Assembly (NCBI GenBank): GCA_029565675.1
Contig: JAKQNP010000002.1
Coordinates: 558,001-622,000, forward strand
Source of the DNA: a bacterium
Lineage (GTDB): Bacteria; Zhuqueibacterota; Zhuqueibacteria; Residuimicrobiales; Oceaniaggregativiventaceae
Direction: 5' to 3'
DNA: 64,000 nt
This document shows, one piece after another, positions 51,898 to 60,528 of the stretch (its first letter is position 1; every line of letters begins with the position of its first letter). Position numbers and translations under genes: made by a program. The notes beneath the pieces are model-generated. The model did no database searches. It saw nothing but the letters and a program-made list of their open reading frames with translations, and had not been told where the DNA came from.

Positions 51898-52854
51898 TTA
51901 ACCTTCATCCACGACTCGGTTTCGCCCTTCTGACTTGGCTCGATAGAGCCGCTTATCAGCGCATTCGATCAATTTCTCGGCTGTTTTGCCATCCTGTGGA
52001 AAAGTCGCGACACCCATGCTGACCGTCAGATTACCATTCGGTTGCATTTCCTGCTTTGGATAAGGTTGCTTTTCCACCAACAGGCGGAGCTTTTCCGCCA
52101 CGACCCGCGCAGAATCATGGGGTGTCCCGGATAGAACAATCGCAAACTCTTCGCCGCCATAACGGGCGGCAAAATCGATGTTGCGAATATTGTCATGCAT
52201 CAACCGTGCAATGTCGCGCAAAACCTGGTCGCCAGCCAGATGACCGTGGGTGTCGTTGTAGTTTTTAAAATAGTCGATATCAACCATGATCAACGACACT
52301 TCGGTCTGGTGGCGTTCAGCCCGCCGCAGTTCCTGTAAAAGATAATCCTTGAAACAGCGATAGTTGTTCAAACCGGTGAGACCATCGGTGACCGCCAATT
52401 CACGCAACCGTTCTTTGGCTTGTTCCAGCAGACGCACTTTTTCCTGCAGAGCATCGTGCAAGGTCTTGATGCGCAAAAGGGATTTGACCCGTGCCAAGAG
52501 TTCCAGCTTGTTGAAGGGTTTGGTGATAAAATCGTCAGCACCGGCTCCAATTCCTTTGATTTTGTCCTCAATTTCGTTCAGAGCGGTGACCATAATCACC
52601 GGGATATACCGCGTTTTCTGATCGCTTTTGAGGATTCGACAGGTTTCGAAGCCGTCGAGCTTGGGCATCATCACGTCGAGCAAAACCAGATCGGGACTGG
52701 CATTGGCGACCTGTTTCAGCGCTTCTTCGCCGTTTCGAGCAACGACCGTTTCATAACCCGCACCATTCAGGTGGGTCTGGAGCAGCTGGATATTCACCGG
52801 GATGTCATCGACAACGAGAATTTTCGCCGGTTGATTTGCCTTCAAATAATCCAA
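51898..52854 (-). CDS. response regulator diguanylate cyclase (REC-GGDEF)
   Basis: A 318-residue two-domain regulator that makes cyclic di-GMP. The receiver has Asp60 (VLLDVMMPKLDG) and TKPFN. The GGDEF domain has an intact active site GGEEF at 233-237 and an inhibitory RxxD (RNID) five residues before it, so product inhibition is expected. The start is placed at TTG 52854, which has AAGGAG at the right distance; the ATG at 52869 lies just before that SD. A TTGACA-N17-TATGTT promoter candidate at 53055-53083 serves this gene and, through short gaps, the kinase and regulator behind it. Confidence 0.9.
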   Translation of the reverse strand: MDYLKANQPAKILVVDDIPVNIQLLQTHLNGAGYETVVARNGEEALKQVANASPDLVLLDVMMPKLDGFETCRILKSDQKTRYIPVIMVTALNEIEDKIKGIGAGADDFITKPFNKLELLARVKSLLRIKTLHDALQEKVRLLEQAKERLRELAVTDGLTGLNNYRCFKDYLLQELRRAERHQTEVSLIMVDIDYFKNYNDTHGHLAGDQVLRDIARLMHDNIRNIDFAARYGGEEFAIVLSGTPHDSARVVAEKLRLLVEKQPYPKQEMQPNGNLTVSMGVATFPQDGKTAEKLIECADKRLYRAKSEGRNRVVDEG

Positions 52855-53054
52855 TCCCGCTCCTTGCATGATTGCTGGCCATTTGCATGAAGAGACTGAT
52901 AGAGTTGTGTGTAAAATTAAAAAAGCAAAGATTTGTCGACGATCCGATCGCGCTTCACTCTTTGGCAAGGCTTGTCGGCCGTCAGATGGTTTTGTCCTTT
53001 TCCCAGGTTTTTCCTTGACCTTGCATGCCTGTCCGAAATCCATCACAGCTAAGG

Positions 53055-53083
53055 AACATACAATATCCAGTTTTGTTTGTCAA
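53055..53083 (-). promoter_or_regulatory. candidate promoter for the REC-GGDEF / kinase / regulator operon
   Basis: On the minus strand TTGACA, 17 bases, TATGTT: perfect -35 and a TANNTT -10. The predicted leader to the TTG start is about 195 bases. Confidence 0.6.
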
Positions 53084-53163
53084 GGGATTTTTCCGATTTC
53101 TTTCCAAGGGTTGCAAAGGGAAAGCCGATTATAATTAAATATTTAGGGTCATGGAAGATGCTT

Positions 53164-53303
53164 CCCGGATTCGGTGTTAACCGAATCAAAAATCATTCAG
53201 TCACTTAATCCTTATGTGGTTGCACAAATGGCGGTTTTCACCCTCTGTGTATTGCTATCAGATTGATTTTCTGTGAGATTCGGTGCTGCGCACCGAATCC
53301 GGG
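53164..53303 (+). mobile_element. 140-bp MITE-like element, copy 2
   Basis: The best-preserved copy. The left end is CCCGGATTCGG with hairpin GATTCGGT-GTTA-ACCGAATC, and the right end is the hairpin GATTCGGTGC-TGC-GCACCGAATC followed by CCGGG. The outer CCCGGATTCGG and CCGAATCCGGG are exact inverted repeats. It is flanked on both sides by TGCTT (53159-53163 and 53304-53308), a clear 5-bp target-site duplication. No open frame of consequence. Confidence 0.85.
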
Positions 53304-53412
53304 TGCTTTGGTAAGCATCACCGTATGCTGGATAGTGATTCTGTTTCCCTGGCAGGCCGGTGCGGTGCCGACCCCTGTCAGCCACTTCTGCTCGTTCTGA
53401 CGCTGAGATTGG

Positions 53413-54936
53413 TCAGAAATTGGACAGGAGTTGCCTGGCCTGCTGAAAGTTTGCAATCGCTTTTTGCACCCAGGTGTCCTGGAACGCCATCAACAGATAA
53501 CGGCCTTGATCTCCCCAGATTCTGCCAGCCATTTCGATGGTCAGAGCTTGCTTGATGATCTGCCTTTGCAGAACCTCGGTGCTTTTAGCTGATCTTTGTC
53601 CGGCAAGAAGCCGGTTTGCAACGGCATTGACCAGCGAGTCAGGAACTTGAAAAGTCGAGGCATTGCTCAAAGCGAGGAGCAGCAATTGCGGATGGCGGTT
53701 CACATAGTCATCTGCGACTTGCCAGAATCGCCCTTCGTTCTGCAAATGTTGGTAGAAATTATCCGGCAATGCTGTTTTAGATTGCGATAACATGAGATCT
53801 GGGGCAATTCCCCCGGCGCCCTGCAGCACCCGGCCTTTGGGGGTTTTAAAGGTCAGGGCGTTTTGCTCCGAATCGCTGCGCTGAATGGATCTGCCCAGCG
53901 GTGTGTAAAACCTGGCGGTTGTCAGCAAAAGAGCGGAGCCGTCCTGCATCGGGTATTCAGTCTGCACCAGGGCTTTGCCGAAAGTGTTTTGGCCTGCAAT
54001 CAGACCTCGATCCCAATCCTGGATAGCGCCGGCAACAATCTCGGCGTCGCTGGCGGTTTGTTCGTTCACCAACACAATCAGCGGCAGGTTGGGGATCAAA
54101 GACCGCGAAGCAGTAGAAACATAACGTTTGTTCGCTTGAATGGAGCGACCTTTGGTGTAGGCGATGAGTCTGCTGCCGGGTAGAAATCGATTGGCGACTT
54201 CGATTCCTGCATCCAGTTCGCCCCCCTGGTTGTCGCGCAAATCGAGAATGAGCTGTGACATCTGACTTTGATTCAGACTCTGGATCGCTTGATCCAGTTC
54301 AGCGGGAGTGCCGGCGTGAAAATACAAAAGCTTGATGTAACCGGTCTCTTTATTCAACATCCCTGCAGCTGCGATGCTGTTTGGCTGTAAGGGCTCGACG
54401 GGTACGCGTATGTTTTTAACCTGACCCGATTGCCGGCGTTCAATGGTCAGAAGAATCGTCGTGTCGGCACTTTGTGACAACAGATTTTGAATTGACAAGT
54501 TGTCAAGAGAACTGACCGACCGGCTCTTGATGTGGGTGATTTGGTCGCCCAATTGCACTCCCGCCCGTGCCGCCGGCCCATTTTCCATCAACGAGATCAC
54601 GGTTAATAGGCCATTGCTGCGATTGTACTTGATTCCGATACCGCTCTGGTGTTGATAGCGGCGCTTCCAAGTCGAGTACTCGTCGGAATTTAAATAGACG
54701 GAATGCTGATCCAGCTCGGTGAGGATGCCGCGCAGAGCGGCATCAAGCAGCTGTTCAGGATTCTTTTCCTCGATATAAAAGCGCTCGATTTTCTCCAGGA
54801 TCAGGCTCAACATCATCCATTTGTTGAACATCTGCTGGCTGGAGGGAATTGCTGGCAACGCGGCGAGAACAAGAAGACAAATTGCTGCACAACCGGTGAC
54901 CAGGGACCGCCGCAATCGTCGGTTTTGGGTATTCAT
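53413..54936 (-). CDS. S41 family C-terminal processing protease
   Basis: A 507-residue exported protease with an N-terminal signal anchor (about 11-31). A PDZ domain spans about 95-180 (ENGPAARAGVQLGDQITHI). The catalytic domain shows DLRDNQGGELDAG, the nucleophile Ser296 in NEQTASDAEIVAGAI and Lys321 in FGKALVQ. This is the CtpA-type Ser/Lys dyad. It acts in the periplasm on C-termini of envelope proteins. The C-terminal 110 residues form an extra helical region beyond the usual core. A promoter candidate (TTGATT-N17-TAATTT) lies about 90 bases upstream. Confidence 0.9.
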   Translation of the reverse strand: MNTQNRRLRRSLVTGCAAICLLVLAALPAIPSSQQMFNKWMMLSLILEKIERFYIEEKNPEQLLDAALRGILTELDQHSVYLNSDEYSTWKRRYQHQSGIGIKYNRSNGLLTVISLMENGPAARAGVQLGDQITHIKSRSVSSLDNLSIQNLLSQSADTTILLTIERRQSGQVKNIRVPVEPLQPNSIAAAGMLNKETGYIKLLYFHAGTPAELDQAIQSLNQSQMSQLILDLRDNQGGELDAGIEVANRFLPGSRLIAYTKGRSIQANKRYVSTASRSLIPNLPLIVLVNEQTASDAEIVAGAIQDWDRGLIAGQNTFGKALVQTEYPMQDGSALLLTTARFYTPLGRSIQRSDSEQNALTFKTPKGRVLQGAGGIAPDLMLSQSKTALPDNFYQHLQNEGRFWQVADDYVNRHPQLLLLALSNASTFQVPDSLVNAVANRLLAGQRSAKSTEVLQRQIIKQALTIEMAGRIWGDQGRYLLMAFQDTWVQKAIANFQQARQLLSNF

Positions 54937-55029
54937 TCATGTATCCATGGTTGAAATGGGGGATCCGGAGAAGGGTTCAGCTGATCCTGAGCGCTTTTCC
55001 CGATCCTGATCGATAGATTATTTCGATTA

Positions 55030-55058
55030 AAATTAAGGCTTTTCTCGAAAAAAATCAA
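55030..55058 (-). promoter_or_regulatory. candidate promoter for the S41 protease gene
   Basis: On the minus strand TTGATT, 17 bases, TAATTT. The predicted leader is about 87 bases. Confidence 0.45.
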
Positions 55059-55376
55059 GGACTAAAAGCATTCGCTGCTCGCGTCTCCAGTCCGGATTGG
55101 CATAATCCGGGCAAAGCGAATCTGTTGATGACTGGCGATATCTGGTGGTATCGTAGAGATCCTTGTAGCCGCCGGCCGGTTGCTTGGCAGGTAAAGGGTG
55201 TTTATTTCGTGTTGCTGGCGGATCGAACAAAGCGGAGTTGTTTTAGAACAACCGGCTATTTCATGCCTGATCAAGCTGTTGCGGCTCAAACCGAAAAGCA
55301 GCATACAGGTTTTTCTCATTTGCCTTCAGCATGGGGGCATGTTCATGGGTGATCATCTCATCTCACGAAAAAGAGC

Positions 55377-55405
55377 TTGACATTTAGCCAGACAAAAATT
55401 ACTTT
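55377..55405 (+). promoter_or_regulatory. candidate promoter for the acyl-CoA-ligase-like gene
   Basis: TTGACA, 17 bases, TACTTT. The leader to the TTG start is about 200 bases and AT-rich. Confidence 0.45.
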
Positions 55406-55615
55406 AATAGGTTTATGTTCTTTCATTTTCAATTTGTTGCTGGAATGACTACATTGCATTATTGTCGGTCACGTGTTTCATTTTGTATTGATCTGTGATT
55501 CGATTATTCTCTGTTTTTGCGGTTTAGCCAATCGCAAAAAAGTCTGATCATGACGGATCAATAATAAAAACAATGATTAAGTAGAATCATCAAAAACGGC
55601 AAAGGTTGCAGGCAT

Positions 55616-57115
55616 TTGTCGCTTTATTCCCTTTTCGATTCAGTCGCAAATTCAATGCCAGAGCAAACGGCTCTGGTTTTTGGCGAGGTGAGAGTGAGCT
55701 ATGGGCGCCTGGCTGAAGCGGTGCGCCGTCTTGCCAATGGTTTGCGTTCTTTGGGCGTGGCGCCAGGCGATCGTGTGGCGATTTTGTTGCCCAATGTGCC
55801 CCATTTCCCTATCAGTTATTATGCAGTCCTGGCACTCGGAGCGGTTGCTGTACCGGTCAATTTTCTCATCCGGCCACAAGGATTGCGCTCGCTTTTAGCC
55901 GACAGCGGCGCCAAGGTTTTAATCACCTGGGATGGTTTTCGTCATTTGTTCACCGGTGTCCTGCAGGAAGGCATTGCCTGCCAAAAAGTGGTGGTTCTGG
56001 GGGAGCACTGCCCCAGTTTTGCCCGACCCCTGACCCTGTTGATGCAGGAGAGCGGCAGCGATCTGGAATTCGAACCGGCAGCAGAAACCGTCCCGGCTGC
56101 GATCAATTATACTGCTGGCACCGCGCATGATTCCCTGGGTGCGGTGATGACGCATCAGGCGCTTTTAACCAATATGCAAACCAGCCGAGAAATGTTCCAT
56201 ATCAACGAAAATGATCGCATTGCAGCGGTTATCCCGATGTGTCATTCATTGGCACAGGTTTTGTGTATGCACCTGTCGTTGCTCAGCGGGGCGACTTTGG
56301 TGCTGATTTCGCGGTTTCAGCCAAAACCGGTGATGGAGATTTTGGGCAAGGAGGGTGTGACTTTTTTGCCGGCAGTGCCTTCGTTGATCGCAGCTCTGGC
56401 CGATACCGACGAAACCGAGAGGGCATTGCCCGATCTTAAGGCTGTTCTTTGTTATGGCGGTCGGGTCGATGAATTGATGGTAAAGAAATTTGAAGAGCGT
56501 TTTTCCACTCGTTTGTTTGTCGGTTACGGATTAACGGAGGCAGGACCGCTGGTCAGCTGTCATCGCCTGTACAGCGATTACCGGCCCAATTCAGTGGGGC
56601 AGCCGCTGGTCGGCACAGAAGTGCAAATTTTAGACGAGACTGGAACGCTTTTATCGCCCTACGCTACCGGAGAAATCTGGGTCAAGAGTCCATCAATCAT
56701 GTCGGCTTATTACAATCATCCTGACCAGACTGCGCTGCAGCTGAAAGATGGTTGGCTTTTCACCGGTGACATCGGTTATATCGATCTCGACCACTATCTT
56801 TATGTCGTCGAGCGCAAAGAGGATCTGATCATCAAAAGCGGATTTCCAATTTTTCCGCATGAAGTCGAAGATATTCTCTGCAGCCACAGTGCAGTTGCGG
56901 AAGCAGCGGTAGTGGGGGTTGGCGCCAATGCGCAATCGCCGGATGTCAAAGCTTTTATCGTCCTCTGTGCCGGTGCGCAAGTGCAAGAGAATGAATTAAT
57001 CGAGTTATGCAAACAAGCTTTACCCATGTACAAGTGTCCTCGTTTTATCGAGTTTTGTTCTGCTTTGCCCAAGAGTCCAACCGGTCGGGTTTTGAAACGG
57101 TTGTTGCGTTCTTAA
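55616..57115 (+). CDS. AMP-dependent acyl-CoA synthetase/ligase-like protein with altered A3 and A10 motifs
   Basis: A 499-residue ANL-superfamily protein. Overall order and many motifs are intact (GDRVAILLPN, GYGLTEAGP, TGDIGYID, ERKEDLIIKSGF, EVEDIL). The ATP-binding A3 loop, normally TSGTTGxPKG, reads TAGTAHDSLG (166-175), losing the Pro-Lys. The catalytic A10 Lys is Arg491 (SPTGRVLKRLLR). Activity may be weak, shifted or lost, yet the open frame shows no decay. It starts with TTG at 55616. It would otherwise be annotated as a fatty-acid CoA ligase. EF-G-like follows 69 bases on. Confidence 0.8.
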   Translation: MSLYSLFDSVANSMPEQTALVFGEVRVSYGRLAEAVRRLANGLRSLGVAPGDRVAILLPNVPHFPISYYAVLALGAVAVPVNFLIRPQGLRSLLADSGAKVLITWDGFRHLFTGVLQEGIACQKVVVLGEHCPSFARPLTLLMQESGSDLEFEPAAETVPAAINYTAGTAHDSLGAVMTHQALLTNMQTSREMFHINENDRIAAVIPMCHSLAQVLCMHLSLLSGATLVLISRFQPKPVMEILGKEGVTFLPAVPSLIAALADTDETERALPDLKAVLCYGGRVDELMVKKFEERFSTRLFVGYGLTEAGPLVSCHRLYSDYRPNSVGQPLVGTEVQILDETGTLLSPYATGEIWVKSPSIMSAYYNHPDQTALQLKDGWLFTGDIGYIDLDHYLYVVERKEDLIIKSGFPIFPHEVEDILCSHSAVAEAAVVGVGANAQSPDVKAFIVLCAGAQVQENELIELCKQALPMYKCPRFIEFCSALPKSPTGRVLKRLLRS

Positions 57116-57184
57116 ATTTTACCTCGACGTCGATATGGAAATTAACCCCAGGCGCAATGCGCTGATCATGAATGGAGGCAAACA

Positions 57185-59263
57185 GTGAAAGAGTATGTTC
57201 TCACGGATATACGCAATGTCGCGTTGGTTTCGCACTTGTCGGTAGGAAAAACCACGCTCGCTGAGGGCTTTTTGTTTAGCGCCGGTGCGACCAATCGAAT
57301 AGGAACCGTGGATGACGGGACCACGACTTCTGACTATCGGACAGACGAAATCGAACGCAAGGTTTCCATCGGCGCCGCATTGTTGTCTTTTGAATGGAAA
57401 AAAGTCAAATACAATGTATTGGATTTGCCCGGGTATCAGGATTTTCTCGGTGAGGTCAAGTGCGGATTGCGGGTTGCGGATTTGGCTCTTGTTCTTGTCA
57501 ATGCCACCTCTGGTGTTGAAGTCGGCACCGAGCTGTGCTGGGAAATCCTGGAAGAATACAAAATACCGCGTCTGTTTGTGATCAACCGGTTGGACAAAGA
57601 ACACGCGAATTTTGACTCGGTTTTGGCCAAAACCCGTGAATCGTTTGGCAACAACGCAGTACCGATCCAGTTTCCAGTCAATGCGGGTGAAGGATTCAAT
57701 ACCGTTATCGACTTGCTGCAGATGAAAGCTCTTGTTTTTGCCGCCGACAAATCAGGCAAATTCGAAGTGCGGGAGATTCCGGCGGAATTGAAAAAGAAAG
57801 CCGATGACCTGCGCAATCAGCTGGTGGAAAAGATCGCTGAAAGCGACGACAAGTTGATGGAAAAATATTTCGAGGCCGGCGAACTGAGCGAAGAGGATCT
57901 GGTCCGCGGCTTGCGTATCGGTATTCTGAATCGGACGATCTACCCGGTCGCCTGCTCTGCCGCTGCACAAAACATGGGTACCCAAACCCTGCTCAACATC
58001 ATCAATGAATACGGCCCAAGCCCCGCCGCATTTCCCAAAGTAAAAGCCAGAACCACGCAGGACGAAGAGATCGAGGTGTTGCAAAAGCCCGACCAGCCTT
58101 TTGCCGGTTTCGTTTTTAAGATCATTTCTGAGCAACATGTCGGTGACCTGGCTCTCGTTCGCGCTTACTCTGGTCAGATCGAACAGGGTGATGAAGTCAT
58201 CAACACCAGCAAAAATTCGAGCGAAAAGATCGGTCAAATCTATTCTCTATGCGGCAAAAACCGCAATGAAATATCGGCACTCAGCGCCGGCGATATAGGC
58301 GCCCTAGTGAAGCTAAAGGACACTCATACCTCCAATACCCTGGCCGTAAAGTCCCGCCCTGTCGTCTTCGCTCCCATCGAGTTCCCGGAACCTGTGGTTC
58401 AGGTTGCGGTCGTGCCAAAAGCCAAAGGCGATGAAGAAAAAATATCCAACGGCTTGCATGCGATCAATGAAATTGATCCAAGTTTTAGGGTTATGATCGA
58501 CCCGGAACTCAAACAAACCGTTCTATCAGGGCAGGGCGAATTGCATTTGGCAGTGATTTTACAGCTTTTGAAAGAGCGCTATGGAGTCGAGATCGAGCAA
58601 AAGAAACCCAAAATTCCGTATCGTGAGACGATAACCGGCAAAGCGGACGAAAAGTACCGACACAAGAAACAATCGGGCGGTGCGGGGCAATTTGCGGAAG
58701 TCTGGATGCGCATCGAACCTACGGCCACCGGCAGCGGTTTCGAATTTGAGAGTCAGGTGGTTGGCGGTGCCATTTCCGGAAGCTTTATCCCTGCCATCGA
58801 AAAAGGCGTAAAGCAGATTTTGCAAGAGGGTGCGATTGCTGGATACAAGATTGTCGATGTTAAAGCGATTGTTTATGACGGCAAGGAACACCCGGTAGAT
58901 TCCAAGGATATCGCTTTTCAAATCGCAGGACGCGAAGTGTTCAAAATGTGTGTGCAGAACGCCAAACCGATCCTGTTGGAACCGATTTACATCGTGACGA
59001 TCAAATGTCCGGAAGAATATATGGGCGACGTGATGGGCGATCTGTCCAGTCGCCGCGGACGCATTCAAGGGATGGAATCGCAGGGGCACAACCAATTGGT
59101 GAAAGCTTTGGTGCCGCTGGCAGAACTGCACGACTATGCCACTCGTCTGCGCTCCCTTACTCAGGGGCGTGCAACCCACAGCCGTGTTTTTTCGCATTAC
59201 GATTCAGTGCCCAAAGAGCAGGAACAAAAAATCATCAACGAATCCAAAGAACAGCAGAGCTGA
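57185..59263 (+). CDS. elongation factor G-like GTPase (EF-G paralogue)
   Basis: A 692-residue translational GTPase with all five EF-G domains. The P-loop is SHLSVGKTTL (16-25) in place of the EF-G AHIDAGKTT. Switch I is shortened (TDEIERKVSIGAALLSF), G3 is DLPG instead of DTPG, and the NKxD box is NRLDKE. Domain IV begins PYRETITGKADEKYRHKKQSG, and domain V ends normally. These changes fit the EF-G-like or EF-G2 paralogues, which may act in recycling or stress rather than as the main translocase. A canonical fusA is expected elsewhere in the genome. It starts with GTG after TGGAGG. A strong terminator follows 6 bases after the stop. Confidence 0.85.
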   Translation: MKEYVLTDIRNVALVSHLSVGKTTLAEGFLFSAGATNRIGTVDDGTTTSDYRTDEIERKVSIGAALLSFEWKKVKYNVLDLPGYQDFLGEVKCGLRVADLALVLVNATSGVEVGTELCWEILEEYKIPRLFVINRLDKEHANFDSVLAKTRESFGNNAVPIQFPVNAGEGFNTVIDLLQMKALVFAADKSGKFEVREIPAELKKKADDLRNQLVEKIAESDDKLMEKYFEAGELSEEDLVRGLRIGILNRTIYPVACSAAAQNMGTQTLLNIINEYGPSPAAFPKVKARTTQDEEIEVLQKPDQPFAGFVFKIISEQHVGDLALVRAYSGQIEQGDEVINTSKNSSEKIGQIYSLCGKNRNEISALSAGDIGALVKLKDTHTSNTLAVKSRPVVFAPIEFPEPVVQVAVVPKAKGDEEKISNGLHAINEIDPSFRVMIDPELKQTVLSGQGELHLAVILQLLKERYGVEIEQKKPKIPYRETITGKADEKYRHKKQSGGAGQFAEVWMRIEPTATGSGFEFESQVVGGAISGSFIPAIEKGVKQILQEGAIAGYKIVDVKAIVYDGKEHPVDSKDIAFQIAGREVFKMCVQNAKPILLEPIYIVTIKCPEEYMGDVMGDLSSRRGRIQGMESQGHNQLVKALVPLAELHDYATRLRSLTQGRATHSRVFSHYDSVPKEQEQKIINESKEQQS

Positions 59264-59268
59264 GCGAG

Positions 59269-59301
59269 AGGCTGCCTCGCCAATTGAGGCAGCCTTTTTT
59301 T
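59269..59301 (+). terminator. rho-independent terminator after the EF-G-like gene
   Basis: Stem AGGCTGCCTC / GAGGCAGCCT (59269-59278, 59286-59295) with a 7-base loop and a run of seven T. Confidence 0.85.
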
Positions 59302-59345
59302 GGCCTCGCGATCAGCGCCGAAAAATATGGGCGATCCTTGCCGCT

Positions 59346-59373
59346 GCAAGTGCAGTCGAAACGCTGCACTTGC
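59346..59373. repeat. perfect 10-bp inverted repeat
   Basis: GCAAGTGCAG - 8-base loop - CTGCACTTGC. It has no T-run. It lies 17 bases from the left end of MITE-like copy 3. Confidence 0.5.
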
Positions 59374-59390
59374 ACCCGTCTTTTGTCAGC

Positions 59391-59530
59391 CCCAGATTCG
59401 GTGTTAACCGAATCAAAAAACATTCAATCGCTTATTCTTGATGCGGTTGCGAAAAAGTCGCTTTTCACCCAACGCGCATTGCCACCAGATTGATTTTCTT
59501 TAAGATCCGGTGCTGCGCACCGGATCCGGG
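59391..59530 (+). mobile_element. 140-bp MITE-like element, copy 3
   Basis: Left end CCCAGATTCGG with the hairpin GATTCGGT-GTTA-ACCGAATC; right end with GGTGC-TGC-GCACC and then GGATCCGGG. The middle (about 59437-59490) is more diverged than between copies 1 and 2. Flanked on both sides by TCAGC (59386-59390 and 59531-59535), a 5-bp target-site duplication. Same orientation as the other copies. Confidence 0.85.
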
Positions 59531-59590
59531 TCAGCATCGTTCTTGTTGACCAATCGGATGTTTCTTTTGCTGACCGATCCTCAATTCTTT

Positions 59591-60367
59591 TCATTCCTTG
59601 CTTTTTATCCGATCCCAGATTGCATCCATTTCTGCGAGGGTTGCAGATGAAAAAGAGAGATTCTGCTTTTGCATCTCATCCTCGATTGCATGGAAACGGC
59701 GGGAAAATTTATCGATGGTGTGGCGCAATGCATCTTCAGGATTGTGTTGAAGGTGGCGCGACAGATTGACCAGTGAGAAAAGCACATCGCCCAATTCTTC
59801 TTGGATGTCGCTTTCGGATTGCCGTTCGACCGCTTCACGCAGTTCAGCCAATTCTTCTTCAATCTTTTCCCAAACCGGGTTGATATCGGGCCAATCAAAG
59901 CCCACGGCTGCTGCTTTGTTCTGCAAGCGATAAGCGCGCACCAGAGCCGGCAGTTCTTTCGGAATACCGTCGATTGCCGATTTCTTGCCCTCTTTTTTGA
60001 GCTTTGTTTTTTCCCAGAGTTTGATTTGTTCGGCGGCGCTATCGACTTTTTCATCTCCAAAGACGTGGGGATGCCTCCGGATGAGCTTTTGATTGATCGA
60101 ATCGATGACATTGGCAATGGTAAACTGGTTGGCCTCCGCAGCCATCTGGGCATGAAAAATGATCTGCAGCAACAGATCACCAAGTTCTTCTGCTAGATCC
60201 TCAATGCGGTGTTCGTCGATGGCTTCGATCACCTCATAAGTTTCTTCCAACAGATGTTGTCGCAGGGATTCATGGGTCTGCTCGCGGTCCCATGGGCAAC
60301 CCTGGGGACTGCGCAGTTGCGCCATGATCTCGACCAGCTGGCTGAATTTATCTTTGCTCTCCTGCAA
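59591..60367 (-). CDS. mazG: nucleoside triphosphate pyrophosphohydrolase MazG
   Basis: A 258-residue protein with two MazG domains, the E. coli length. It hydrolyses NTPs or dNTPs to monophosphates and pyrophosphate. The first domain shows SPQGCPWDREQTHESLRQHL and EETYEVIEAIDEHRIEDLAEELGD (the first half is EExxE, the end ExxD). The second has EELAELREAVERQ and DIQEELGDVLFSLVNLSR. The start is TTG 60367, which has AGGAGA four bases upstream, in place of the ATG at 60415. A promoter candidate (60427-60455) makes the ATG almost leaderless and supports the TTG. Confidence 0.9.
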   Translation of the reverse strand: MQESKDKFSQLVEIMAQLRSPQGCPWDREQTHESLRQHLLEETYEVIEAIDEHRIEDLAEELGDLLLQIIFHAQMAAEANQFTIANVIDSINQKLIRRHPHVFGDEKVDSAAEQIKLWEKTKLKKEGKKSAIDGIPKELPALVRAYRLQNKAAAVGFDWPDINPVWEKIEEELAELREAVERQSESDIQEELGDVLFSLVNLSRHLQHNPEDALRHTIDKFSRRFHAIEDEMQKQNLSFSSATLAEMDAIWDRIKSKE

Positions 60368-60426
60368 GGATTCTCCTTTCCGTGCTCTTTTTCGACCGTC
60401 GATTGGACGATTCATGGATAAAACAA

Positions 60427-60455
60427 AACATAGGCGAAAAACCCGAGAAAAGCAA
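60427..60455 (-). promoter_or_regulatory. candidate promoter for mazG
   Basis: On the minus strand TTGCTT, 17 bases, TATGTTTTG. The leader to the TTG start is about 53 bases. Confidence 0.5.
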
Positions 60456-60528
60456 TGCTGTTTTGTATCCATCCAGGCCTTGCTGTAAACCAAATTTAAT
60501 TTGCCACCAGCTCCACAAAGGAAAAACC

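Larger units (their letters stand above)
52870..53412. other. intergenic region with promoter and repeat copy 2
   Basis: It holds the leftward promoter candidate at 53055-53083 and copy 2 of the 140-bp mobile repeat at 53164-53303. Between 53304 and 53412, up to the S41 stop, I see nothing else. Confidence 0.5.
54937..55615. other. 679-bp divergent intergenic region
   Basis: The longest non-coding gap. It carries the leftward S41 promoter candidate (55030-55058) and a rightward candidate (55377-55405) with a leader of about 200 bases. Short frames on both strands (such as 55033-55230 minus) have no recognisable content and end inside the S41 promoter. The segment 55380-55600 is markedly AT-rich. 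Confidence 0.4.
59264..59590. other. convergent intergenic region with terminator, hairpin and repeat copy 3
   Basis: Contents in order: terminator 59269-59301, perfect 10-bp inverted repeat 59346-59373, and MITE-like copy 3 at 59391-59530. The rest is unremarkable. Confidence 0.55.

Noticed and set aside
55033-55230. 65-codon minus-strand frame with protein-like end (NPDWRREQRMLLVLDFFREK)
   Set aside because: It ends inside the S41 promoter, needs a TTG start without SD, and matches nothing I know.
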